Virus record (IMG/VR): IMGVR_UViG_3300023180_000386
Coordinates: 1 to 24,403 of that record
DNA length: 24,403 nucleotides
Strand: one strand, 5' to 3'
DNA from: a virus
The position numbers were made by a program, and so were the translations under genes. The notes under the pieces are model-generated. The model searched no databases and was not told the origin of the DNA. It was given only the letters and a program-made list of their open reading frames with translations. Each line of letters begins with the position of its first letter. The stretch's first letter is position 1. Below, piece by piece: positions 15,643-22,456 of this stretch.

Positions 15643-17167
15643 CTGTTTCTCCTGTATAACGATTCTTCAATACGCGAACCGTTGTGAGATTAGGATCTTC
15701 ACCTTGTTGGTCACGCTCTAGTCCAACTACTGCATCAGATAACTGAGCTATAGCTGCACTACCCCTTAGAGAATTTAAAGAGGTCTCCTGTCCTCTCTCA
15801 TAACCTTTATCACCTTGGGGGCGTCTTAAGTGAGATACCAAAACCATTGCACATTGCAGCTCTTCAGTGAGCGTGCGTAACTTAGTCATGGTGTTATCAA
15901 TTAAGCGGCGTTCATCAGATTCTTCATCCGCTGAAATACCTGAGACCACCATAGAAAGGTGATCCAAGATGATGACGTCGCATTCACAACCTCGGACGAG
16001 GAATCGAATTTTGTCTAGTAGGTTTCCAGATTCAGTTGAGCCCCAATGGTCATAGAGAAAGAGTTGATCTTTCACTGCATCGAATGAATCTTTGTAATTA
16101 TCTATATCAATATCAGGCATCATATGGAGAGGCTCATTTGCATGGATCCCCATAAAACCTAATAGTGTTCTATCGTCTGCTTCCTCGAGGGCGATATAAC
16201 CAACTTTGGTTCCCTCAGTCATAAGCTTGTAGGCTATCTCTCTGCAGAAGGCAGATTTACCAACCCCGCTCCCTGCTGTGATAGTTGTGATCTCACCACG
16301 GCGCATTCCTAGTAACTTCTGGTTCATCCCAGGGAATGGAAACTCCCAGGCTTTCATAACTTTTCTAGCCTTAAGTTTGTCCCACAGATCTGCAGCAGCT
16401 ACGATGCCATCGGGGTGGAATGTTTTGGCATCCCACATAGCTTGTAATAATTCTTTTGTCTTGCCTGCAACAACCATTTCATTCGCGTCCTTCATTTCTA
16501 AAGTAGCGATCTTGGCTCTCTTAGGTGGTAATAGAGCAGCAGACTCCTTAGCTGCAGCACGACCTACTTCGTCGTTATCAAACATAAAGACAATAGTCTC
16601 AAACTTTAATAACCACTCAAGGTTGTTACGTATAGCTTTAGGAGCACCTGCTGCACCATTCGGGACAGATACAACTGGCCACTTGTGGCTCTGTACCTGC
16701 GAAAGTGAAATTGCATCAATCTCACCTTCAGTAATGATGACTTTCTTGCCGCCATCCTTCCAAAGATTCTGTCCAAACAGACGAACTTTTTTTGTTTCGC
16801 CGATAAAGCGAAAGTCTTTATTTGGAAAGCGAATCTTCTGGGCAACAACATCACCGGAATCGTTTGTGTAGTTTGCAATCTGAACAGGCTGTCCGTTCAT
16901 TTCTCCAACTTGGTAATTCCATTTACGAGAGCTCTCTAAAGTAAGAGCACGATTAGGAAGTGCCTTATGGATACCTGAGATCAGACCTGTCTGTGCAGGT
17001 TGCTTAAACTCAACTATTTTGTTCACATCCTCGTCGGATTTATTAAATTGATTACACGAAAAGCAATAACTATGACCGTCATCGTAGACGGCACACGCGT
17101 CACTGCTACCACATTTTTCACACGCTTGATGCGCTATGAATTCTGATTCCGTTGATTGTTCCACCAT
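15524..17167 (-). CDS. DNA primase-helicase, gp4-like
   Basis: 547 aa (T7 gp4A is 566 aa), a bifunctional replisome protein. The N-terminal zinc-binding domain has C16, C19, C35, C38 (CEKC...CFSC). The TOPRIM primase core has EGEIDA from E147 and DND at 197-199. The helicase part has Walker A GSGVGKS (299-305), Walker B VIILDHLS (398-405) and the VSHLRRP block with ETSLNSLRGSAAIAQLSD. The C-terminus ends in acidic GQTDGEF; as in T7, a terminal Phe tail is used to bind the polymerase. The ATG has GGAG only two bases before it, so GTG one codon later may be the real start. It overlaps the amidase gene by 34 bases. Confidence 0.97.
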   Translation of the reverse strand: MVEQSTESEFIAHQACEKCGSSDACAVYDDGHSYCFSCNQFNKSDEDVNKIVEFKQPAQTGLISGIHKALPNRALTLESSRKWNYQVGEMNGQPVQIANYTNDSGDVVAQKIRFPNKDFRFIGETKKVRLFGQNLWKDGGKKVIITEGEIDAISLSQVQSHKWPVVSVPNGAAGAPKAIRNNLEWLLKFETIVFMFDNDEVGRAAAKESAALLPPKRAKIATLEMKDANEMVVAGKTKELLQAMWDAKTFHPDGIVAAADLWDKLKARKVMKAWEFPFPGMNQKLLGMRRGEITTITAGSGVGKSAFCREIAYKLMTEGTKVGYIALEEADDRTLLGFMGIHANEPLHMMPDIDIDNYKDSFDAVKDQLFLYDHWGSTESGNLLDKIRFLVRGCECDVIILDHLSMVVSGISADEESDERRLIDNTMTKLRTLTEELQCAMVLVSHLRRPQGDKGYERGQETSLNSLRGSAAIAQLSDAVVGLERDQQGEDPNLTTVRVLKNRYTGETGVTGTVAYKRETGRLREIAGGNQGVSTFDFAVGQTDGEF

Positions 17168-17568
17168 TTCTCCACATTAAAACTCGGACATGCTTTCTTA
17201 GGATCTAAGTCGGTATGTCCTACAATTGCTGCGTCTGGGTATTTATTAGATAGACCAGTTAGCAACTGATTCAGTGTTGTAAATTGCTCATCAGTAAAAT
17301 TATTTTCAGCAACATTTTCTGCATCGACGCCGCCTATAAGACAAATACCAATTGAGGTATGGTTATGTCCTTTCACATGTGCGCCTACTGCATCTTCCTC
17401 TCGCCCTGTCTCTAAGGTTCCATTGCGTTGAATGACATAGTGGTAGCCAATCTTTAACCAGCCACGCTGCCTATGCCATTGATCAATGTCTCGCTTAGTT
17501 ACTTCCATCGTCGGGGGTGTTGCTGAACAATGAATCACTAATAAGTTCGTTGTGTTTCTTTTGCTCAT
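17134..17568 (-). CDS. N-acetylmuramoyl-L-alanine amidase (T7 lysozyme-like), gp3.5-like
   Basis: 144 aa (T7 lysozyme is 151 aa). It cleaves the amide bond between muramic acid and the peptide, and in T7 also binds and inhibits the phage RNA polymerase. Zinc ligands are visible: H13 in VIHCSAT, H118 in GHTDL and C127 in KACPSF. Catalytic Y42 (GYHYVI) and K125 are present. GWLKIGYHYVIQRNG and NHTSIGICLIGG align by eye with the T7 protein. There is no signal peptide, so a holin outside this window would be needed for lysis. It overlaps endonuclease I by 74 bases and the primase-helicase by 34. Confidence 0.95.
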   Translation of the reverse strand: MSKRNTTNLLVIHCSATPPTMEVTKRDIDQWHRQRGWLKIGYHYVIQRNGTLETGREEDAVGAHVKGHNHTSIGICLIGGVDAENVAENNFTDEQFTTLNQLLTGLSNKYPDAAIVGHTDLDPKKACPSFNVEKWWNNQRNQNS

Positions 17569-17989
17569 TTATCCATGTCTTTGGGATTTTTTCCTGTGCA
17601 AAAGGAAAGTCATACTTTTCGCACCACTGCATATTTGTCATCTTGGATCCTTGTACCTTTCCATCTAACTTCATAAACAACATGCGAATATCTAGATCTG
17701 GATATTGCTCTTTTATAGCTCTCATCTTTCGTTGATCAGCTGAATCTAGATACCCTTTGCATTCGATCACGATCCCATTTTCGAGAACGAAATCAGGCTT
17801 GTATTTGCGAGTCACGGTGTATGGAAGATCTAACTTCTCATACGCGTAACTCACTTCTTGCCTTTTCAAGGAACGAGCAACTCGGGATTCGAACTGCGAC
17901 CTAAAAGTCGTAGTCCTCTTGCCCTGCGGATACTTCCGCTGCTTTAGGTTTCTGCTCGTACTCAAAGCCCTCCTCCTCGTCAAAATCAT
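17495..17989 (-). CDS. Endonuclease I (Holliday-junction resolvase), gp3-like
   Basis: Up to 164 aa; T7 gp3 is 149 aa. It resolves branched DNA and helps degrade host DNA. Catalytic residues match T7 endonuclease I: E34 (SQFESRVARSL), D66 (YKPDFVLENG), E76 and K78 (IVIECKG). Homology begins only around residue 28. ATG 17989 has no ribosome site, whereas TTG 17965 is preceded by AGGAGG at six bases and may be the true start. Either way it overlaps the acidic 3' end of the ssDNA-binding gene (89 or 65 bases) and the amidase gene (74 bases). Confidence 0.92.
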   Translation of the reverse strand: MILTRRRALSTSRNLKQRKYPQGKRTTTFRSQFESRVARSLKRQEVSYAYEKLDLPYTVTRKYKPDFVLENGIVIECKGYLDSADQRKMRAIKEQYPDLDIRMLFMKLDGKVQGSKMTNMQWCEKYDFPFAQEKIPKTWINEQKKHNELISDSLFSNTPDDGSN

Positions 17990-18548
17990 ATGTGCTGTAT
18001 TCTTGTAACTTCATTACTTGAACAGCTTTAAGACGTAGTGAGACGCCGCAAGTTTTGGTACTGCTCATGTAGTATGGGTAAGGCTCGTAGTGAACTACCA
18101 CCTCACTTCCATTTCCTACTTTGAAATCTTTGTTAACAACAACATTGTTATCATCGATGTTAAGGATTGGCTTACCCTTTGAATCCACAACCAACGGACG
18201 TTGTGAATGAGTTCCACCATTCTTTGAGGTAAAGGCTGCTTTCATTTTGAATTTAAAACGTAGCTCGCCTGTCTCATTACCCTCTTCATCTTCGACTTCT
18301 CTAAAGGGCAGTGCAGACAGAGGTTTTTCCTCAGGCATCTTCTTGAACTTTGCTGGGTTCTCTTCAGCTACCTTTGTTCTTTCCTCTTCAACCATGCGTT
18401 CCAAGTCAGCGCAAAGCTCCTGTGTATCTTCATCACCTTCTTTTAGAATCAGATCAATAGAGTAGTCTCCTAATGGATTAAACTTTGTGTCAGGTTCTAC
18501 AACCTTTGCCCACATCGATTTACCACGCGGTGTTTTATTAATCGGCAT
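17901..18548 (-). CDS. Single-stranded DNA-binding protein, gp2.5-like
   Basis: 215 aa (T7 gp2.5 is 232 aa). It coats single strands and coordinates polymerase and primase-helicase. The N-terminal part PRGKSMWAKVVEPDTKFNPLGDYSIDLIL and the central RPLVVDSKGKPI (about residues 117-128) match the OB-fold of the gp2.5 group. The C-terminal 25 residues are strongly acidic and end in EDYDF; the terminal Phe and acidic tail are the partner-binding hallmark of this family. AGGAG lies five bases before the ATG. It sits between a 41-aa ORF and endonuclease I in the T7 order 2.5-3-3.5-4. Confidence 0.93.
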   Translation of the reverse strand: MPINKTPRGKSMWAKVVEPDTKFNPLGDYSIDLILKEGDEDTQELCADLERMVEEERTKVAEENPAKFKKMPEEKPLSALPFREVEDEEGNETGELRFKFKMKAAFTSKNGGTHSQRPLVVDSKGKPILNIDDNNVVVNKDFKVGNGSEVVVHYEPYPYYMSSTKTCGVSLRLKAVQVMKLQEYSTYDFDEEEGFEYEQKPKAAEVSAGQEDYDF

Positions 18549-18559
18549 TTTTACTCCTG

Positions 18560-18685
18560 TTAGTTTTTATAAAAGCTTAGGTCGTAACCTTCAGCTGCCA
18601 CCTCAGCCCACCAATCAACTGGAATTGGTTCATTGAGGTCACTTAAGATTTGTATTAATAAATACTTAAGTGCGATAACGTCCAT
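18560..18685 (-). CDS. Unknown 41-aa protein between RNA polymerase and SSB genes
   Basis: A short frame begins at ATG 18685 with GAGGGGGAA about six bases upstream and ends at TAA 18562-18560, eleven bases before the SSB start. The product begins MDVIALKYLLIQILSDLNEP and contains VDWWAEVAAEGYD. It has a hydrophobic amphipathic first half and an acidic, aromatic second half. It fills an otherwise empty 177-base gap and is the first gene after the phage RNA polymerase, where T7-like phages often encode small host-takeover factors. No family is recognised. Confidence 0.65.
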   Translation of the reverse strand: MDVIALKYLLIQILSDLNEPIPVDWWAEVAAEGYDLSFYKN

Positions 18686-18725
18686 AATTAATTCCCCCTC
18701 GTATTAGTTACTTTTCCGTAGCAAT

Positions 18726-21161
18726 TTAGCTAAAGAAAAACTGGCTCTTTAGTACTTCTTTGAGATCCAGGTCACCTTTCTCAGGGACAGAAGGAACATC
18801 ATCAACAACCTCTTCAGCTTCTTTCTTAAAATCAGAAAGCACATCATTAGCTGTATACATTTCATAAAAAGCTTCACGAATTTTCTCTGCAAGGAATTCA
18901 GTGTCTGCAGCATGTACGCCGTAGCTATCGTGAATCATTGCAAAATCAGTAATACCTTCAGCAACACATTTATTTATTGTGAGTGTCATTGCAGCAGCAT
19001 CCATGCTGTGAACGAAGTTAGGGCTAGAGCCTTGTACAGCACGGCGTCTATCGAGCTTAGTAAAATCAAGCTCATTCACTGTTGGCTTAATCAGTGTGTT
19101 ATCAATATATGTTGTTATTCTTCGTTCTTTCATTGATGGGTATTGCTGCTGAACAACAAAACCTGAAGGCGACGTCCAGATCAGTGGGAGGTTTTCTTCA
19201 GAAACCTTAGCCGCCACTTCCTGGATAAAGTTCATAGCATTCCTTGCGGAAACTACGGTGTCACCAATCGCATCCCAAACAAGTGTTGTAAGGAAATGAG
19301 TTGGTGGAAATAAATCTCGAGGCCAAGGATTAGGATGGCCTCCTTCTAGCTTCTCGACCACATAGTCTTCTATGTATTGACGACAAGAATATTTTTGACC
19401 GCCATACGGTAGAACCATGACAGGTCGTTTAGTTGTTTTTCTAGTTACTCCAAAGTCCAGCCATTCCTGAGCTAGGACATCCCCTTTCTTAGCCATCTCT
19501 TCTAATTTACTAATCACTTTGTCAGCTACCTCTTGATAAATATCTTGTGGTTCTGGGGTTGGTAATAAGTTAGTGGCTTTACCAGCTACTGTATCTCTGA
19601 GTTGAGCTGAGAAATGCTGCAAGCCATTGTTAGATCCATCGAGACCGATAGGTAAAGAAGACATGTAGCCCATGCCCTCCTCCATGAATCCTGCATACTC
19701 AAAACAAAATGCTAAGAACATCCAAGGTTCATCAGCTTCTTGCCACCAGGTATGGTTTAAAGGATCTCCAGCTGAGGCCAGGATCTGCTCTTCATTGTTG
19801 TAGACCCATAGCTCACGAGCATCCAACGATGTTTTGTCATATCCAAATGAATTAGCACCATGAATACAGAGCCATTTAAGAGCTTCAGGAGACTCAATAG
19901 GTTTGCCATCAGCAAACGTTAATAGAGCTTTGGAATACCCAGTTCCCTGAGGTGATAAAAAGCTCACTGTGACGTATTTACGACCTCTGAAGTCACTTTG
20001 ATATGGGTAATAGAAAGCTTCATATTGAGAAAATCTTTCAGCCATCTGTAATGTACGAATGAACTGGATTCTCTTTGAGCTATTTCGCGTATTTGCTTGG
20101 TGAACCTGAGCAGCTTTTGATTTCCACTGCTTGAGAGCTTTCTGCTGAGCTTCATCCATTTCAGACTTCTCCATCCCTGGGAATGGGCTCGGAGGAATCG
20201 GTAAAGCATCCTTTGGTGGAATGCCCTTCCAATCCATACCAGACTCCCAGCAGGATCTCATGACATCTAAGACTCTGTGGTTTACAGCCCAGCGAGTCTT
20301 CTGCAGCGCATTGATAGCTGCATACTCCTCAGGCATATCGTGGTTACGCATCTCTTCTAGATACTTACGGTTGTAAGTCTTGATCATAGGAAGGGGGCGC
20401 ACAAACGCATGGTGATATCCACCACCAGTTGGTTCAGTCCAGTCTTTTGGTGGGATGACACAAGGCAGATAGAAAGGTGATAGTAACTCGCCGCTCTTGT
20501 TAACCTTCTGGATCCAATCAATGGTCTTCTCAGTAGCTATGATGAAAGTCTTACGTTTCTTCCGACCATAGGCGTGAGTTTTAACCTGGACGATTCCAGT
20601 GGTCTGAACCAGGATATCGATGAGCTTGCAGCCAAGATGCATTTTCTCCTGATGAGACCATGGGACATAGTCAATCAGAGCCTTACGATTCATCGTATGG
20701 ATCAGAGCGTATCGTCTGTAGTGTCTGTTGGAGGTTCTCTTGGTGACCTCATTGACGATGGTCTTGAACCAGTGCTTTTCTTTGTCCTCGAAGAGACCAA
20801 ATTTGAACTCATCTTCGACGGCATTTGCGATTGTCATTGCGACATTCGTGAGTGGTAATCTTTTGGAAACCCCGTCCACCACCATCTTCAGGGTTAGGTA
20901 TGAAACTTTCTCAGGATCTACTGAGTTGAGAATAGTTGCAGCTGTTTGGATTTTCCCCGCTCTCCCAGCGAAGGCATGCTGCAAATAGTCGATGATTCCG
21001 TCACTCAGTGCATTGACTGAATGCTTCATCAGGTTGATGCCATAGAGGGTTGTGCTCTCCTGCTTACGCTCCTGAGCTACTCCCACTTCCTTGTAATAAC
21101 GAGACACCGAAGTGTCCTTCATTTCCTTTTCTAACTTACGTTGTTCCTCTACTAAATTCAT
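18726..21161 (-). CDS. Phage single-subunit RNA polymerase, gp1-like
   Basis: 811 aa (T7 RNAP is 883 aa). It transcribes the middle and late phage genes. Catalytic features match T7: D508 in GLDGSNNG (T7 D537), R574/K578/Y586 in VTRKTTKRPVMVLPYGG (T7 K631, Y639), and D745 in IHDSYG (T7 D812). The C-terminal LKSQFFFS corresponds to the T7 foot FAFA. The N-terminal domain is shorter. The start codon lacks a canonical ribosome site and directly follows two TGTGGCGTAAA repeats of the proposed attachment region. A 5-bp stem with UUCG loop lies 45 bases into the gene (21116-21103). Its promoter specificity cannot be read by eye. Confidence 0.97.
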   Translation of the reverse strand: MNLVEEQRKLEKEMKDTSVSRYYKEVGVAQERKQESTTLYGINLMKHSVNALSDGIIDYLQHAFAGRAGKIQTAATILNSVDPEKVSYLTLKMVVDGVSKRLPLTNVAMTIANAVEDEFKFGLFEDKEKHWFKTIVNEVTKRTSNRHYRRYALIHTMNRKALIDYVPWSHQEKMHLGCKLIDILVQTTGIVQVKTHAYGRKKRKTFIIATEKTIDWIQKVNKSGELLSPFYLPCVIPPKDWTEPTGGGYHHAFVRPLPMIKTYNRKYLEEMRNHDMPEEYAAINALQKTRWAVNHRVLDVMRSCWESGMDWKGIPPKDALPIPPSPFPGMEKSEMDEAQQKALKQWKSKAAQVHQANTRNSSKRIQFIRTLQMAERFSQYEAFYYPYQSDFRGRKYVTVSFLSPQGTGYSKALLTFADGKPIESPEALKWLCIHGANSFGYDKTSLDARELWVYNNEEQILASAGDPLNHTWWQEADEPWMFLAFCFEYAGFMEEGMGYMSSLPIGLDGSNNGLQHFSAQLRDTVAGKATNLLPTPEPQDIYQEVADKVISKLEEMAKKGDVLAQEWLDFGVTRKTTKRPVMVLPYGGQKYSCRQYIEDYVVEKLEGGHPNPWPRDLFPPTHFLTTLVWDAIGDTVVSARNAMNFIQEVAAKVSEENLPLIWTSPSGFVVQQQYPSMKERRITTYIDNTLIKPTVNELDFTKLDRRRAVQGSSPNFVHSMDAAAMTLTINKCVAEGITDFAMIHDSYGVHAADTEFLAEKIREAFYEMYTANDVLSDFKKEAEEVVDDVPSVPEKGDLDLKEVLKSQFFFS

Positions 21162-21162
21162 A

Positions 21163-21185
21163 TTTACGCCACAATTTACGCCACA
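21163..21185 (-). repeat. Two direct TGTGGCGTAAA repeats (candidate integrase arm sites)
   Basis: TGTGGCGTAAA occurs twice on the minus strand at 21185-21175 and 21173-21163, spaced 12 bases apart. It ends one base before the RNA polymerase start codon. The 9-base core TGTGGCGTA recurs only in this 290-base region as far as I can see. Direct repeats near one helical turn apart are typical of tyrosine-integrase arm-type or excisionase sites. Confidence 0.75.
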
Positions 21186-21242
21186 AAGGGCAATTTAAAA
21201 GAATCCCTTAAAATACGAATAAACGGACATCCGCTTCAAAGT

Positions 21243-21255
21243 CTTATGAAATAAG
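21243..21255. promoter_or_regulatory. Short perfect inverted repeat upstream of RNA polymerase gene
   Basis: CTTAT-GAA-ATAAG is a 13-base inverted repeat about 82 bases before the polymerase start. On the minus strand a TTGAAG, 18 bases, TATTTT arrangement follows it and could be a weak sigma-70 promoter. Both could serve polymerase expression from the prophage or free genome, but the match quality is low. Confidence 0.25.
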
Positions 21256-21286
21256 GCTAAATTCAATACTTTAGGGGAGTTGATAC

Positions 21287-21295
21287 TGTGGCGTA
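21287..21295 (+). repeat. Inverted copy of the TGTGGCGTA repeat
   Basis: The same nine bases read on the plus strand here, opposite in orientation to the other five copies. It lies eight bases from a 23-base hairpin and 33 bases from the 3' end of the tRNA. A single inverted arm site near the core is consistent with asymmetric P' arm organisation. Confidence 0.65.
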
Positions 21296-21302
21296 TCCAT
21301 TG

Positions 21303-21325
21303 CAATGGGATTTTAAGACCCATTG
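21303..21325 (-). repeat. Hairpin repeating the tRNA anticodon-loop heptamer
   Basis: On the minus strand, CAATGGG-TCTTAAAAT-CCCATTG (21325-21303) is a perfect seven-pair inverted repeat two bases beyond the tRNA CCA end. Its central CTTAAAA is identical to the seven-base anticodon loop of the tRNA, 67 bases away. No T-run follows, so it is unlikely to be a terminator. Confidence 0.7.
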
Positions 21326-21327
21326 TT

Positions 21328-21416
21328 TGGTGCGAGAGGCGGGACTCGAACCCGCAAGCCATTGAAACGGCGCGAGATTTTAAGTCTCGTGTGTATACCA
21401 ATTCCACCACTCTCGC
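21328..21416 (-). tRNA. tRNA-Leu (anticodon TAA)
   Basis: A complete 89-base class II tRNA folds by eye. The acceptor GCGAGAG (21416-21410) pairs with CTCTCGC (21338-21332), followed by discriminator A and encoded CCA. The D stem is GTG/CAC, and the anticodon stem CGAGA/TCTCG carries loop CTTAAAA. The long variable arm GCC...GGC is the leucine hallmark, and the T arm is GCGGG-TTCGAGT-CCCGC. The anticodon TAA (21382-21380) reads UUA/UUG. It lies in the integrase-polymerase intergenic region, is oriented with them, and is probably co-transcribed. It is likely derived from the host integration target. Confidence 0.95.
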
Positions 21417-21420
21417 TGAA

Positions 21421-21452
21421 TACGCCACAGTTTACGCCACAATTACGCCACA
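21421..21452 (-). repeat. Three direct TGTGGCGTA repeats overlapping the integrase 3' end
   Basis: Copies lie at 21452-21444, 21441-21433 and 21429-21421 on the minus strand, spaced 11 and 12 bases. The first encodes the last integrase codons (Val-Ala-stop). The last ends four bases before the tRNA 5' end. Together with the copies on the polymerase side they frame the proposed attP core. Confidence 0.75.
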
Positions 21453-22456
21453 GTCACGCTACCGCTCGATAGAACGGATATTGCGTCAGTCAAATTACTA
21501 GGCGCGAGCTTCGCGTATCTCATAGTAACTTGCAGTGAGCTGTGATTCATAAGCTTCGACACTGTTTGGATCGAAACTCCGCGCTGCACCAATCGTGATG
21601 CAAATGTGTGTCTAAGAGTATGTATGGTTACTGCATGATCATCGATCTGATTGATTTGCAGAGCACGTACAAACTCATAGCGGATCTTTTCATAAGTAAG
21701 TCCTGGAAAGATCTTGCCGTCTCCGAATACCTCCAACCTTTTAGAGATAATCTGAGATACACGTGGCGTTAAAGGAACAACGTGATCCTTATGGTTCTTT
21801 GTATCGTAAAAAGTGACTTGCTTAGGTGTACAAGCATCTCCAGTGAGCTTGAGTGTTTCACCTATACGAGCCCCAGTATCTAATTGGAAGATAACGAGGT
21901 CAGCAATATCATCCCTATCGAGCTGTCGCAGTGTTTTCACAATAGCTTCTTCCTCAGGCAGACTGAGAAAACGCTCTTTGGTGACAGATTCTTTCTGACG
22001 TGGAATGTATGGGAGCTTGTCTAAACGCTCACACTTCCAGGCATATTTAAGAATCTTAGATAAAGCAGCCAATTTACGATTAATGGTGCCGTTTGAATTC
22101 CCTACTTCGTTACGCAGGTGGTTCACAAGATCTTGCACTCTTTCCGTATTAATTACGGATAAGGAACAATCTTTACCAAAAAAATTCATGACCATGTTTG
22201 CATTCTTCATGGCTGAATCTTCAGCTTTGGTACCACGCCACTCAGCGTCATAGGTTTTCTGTAAAGCTGTCTCAAATGTCCACGAGTTAACGCTTGGTTT
22301 ACGTGGCAGATCTGAGCCTGCAGCAAGAGCTAATTTAGTCTCAGCTTCCCACTGAACAGCTTCAGCATAGGTTGGCAATGTCTTACGACGGCGTTTGCCA
22401 GTTTTAGAATCGGTGACATAGGCTTCGAAGCCAGCACCTCTTGGTTTTACACTCAT
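21443..22456 (-). CDS. int: Tyrosine recombinase (phage integrase)
   Basis: 337 aa. It performs site-specific recombination between attP and a host tRNA. The N-terminal segment (about 1-50, GFEAYVTDSKTGKRRRKTLPTY) looks like the arm-binding beta domain. Residues about 60-150 form the helical core-binding domain. The catalytic domain shows R197 (TGARIGE), a Lys near NHKDHVVPLT, H279-x-x-R282 (HTLRHTFASRL), H305 (LMNHSS) and nucleophile Y314 (MRYAKL). Its start overlaps the winged-helix gene stop by four bases (ATGA), and AGGAG lies inside that gene. The 3' end runs into the attP repeats. It appears intact. Confidence 0.96.
   Translation of the reverse strand: MSVKPRGAGFEAYVTDSKTGKRRRKTLPTYAEAVQWEAETKLALAAGSDLPRKPSVNSWTFETALQKTYDAEWRGTKAEDSAMKNANMVMNFFGKDCSLSVINTERVQDLVNHLRNEVGNSNGTINRKLAALSKILKYAWKCERLDKLPYIPRQKESVTKERFLSLPEEEAIVKTLRQLDRDDIADLVIFQLDTGARIGETLKLTGDACTPKQVTFYDTKNHKDHVVPLTPRVSQIISKRLEVFGDGKIFPGLTYEKIRYEFVRALQINQIDDHAVTIHTLRHTFASRLVQRGVSIQTVSKLMNHSSLQVTMRYAKLAPSNLTDAISVLSSGSVTVA

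Larger units (their letters stand above)
21163..21452 (-). other. Probable phage attachment region (attP) around tRNA-Leu
   Basis: Between integrase and RNA polymerase lies a tRNA gene flanked by six copies of TGTGGCGTA: three on the integrase side, one inverted and two direct on the polymerase side. A core with arm-site clusters on both sides next to an integrase gene is the normal architecture of a tyrosine-recombinase attP. Phages of this group commonly use tRNA genes as attB; the cyanophage P-SSP7 carries a partial tRNA-Leu match. Here the whole tRNA is present. The exact crossover point cannot be fixed without a host sequence. Confidence 0.7.

Noticed and set aside
18694-18706. TAATACGAGGGGG on the minus strand, resembling the start of a T7 promoter
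   Set aside because: Only the first eight bases match the T7 consensus and the rest does not; the G-run is better explained as the ribosome site of the 41-aa ORF. No repeated promoter motif could be confirmed by eye elsewhere.
21195-21428. 77-aa and 73-aa open frames between integrase and polymerase
   Set aside because: They run through the tRNA-Leu gene and the repeat region on opposite strands and have no ribosome site; the RNA gene explains the sequence.
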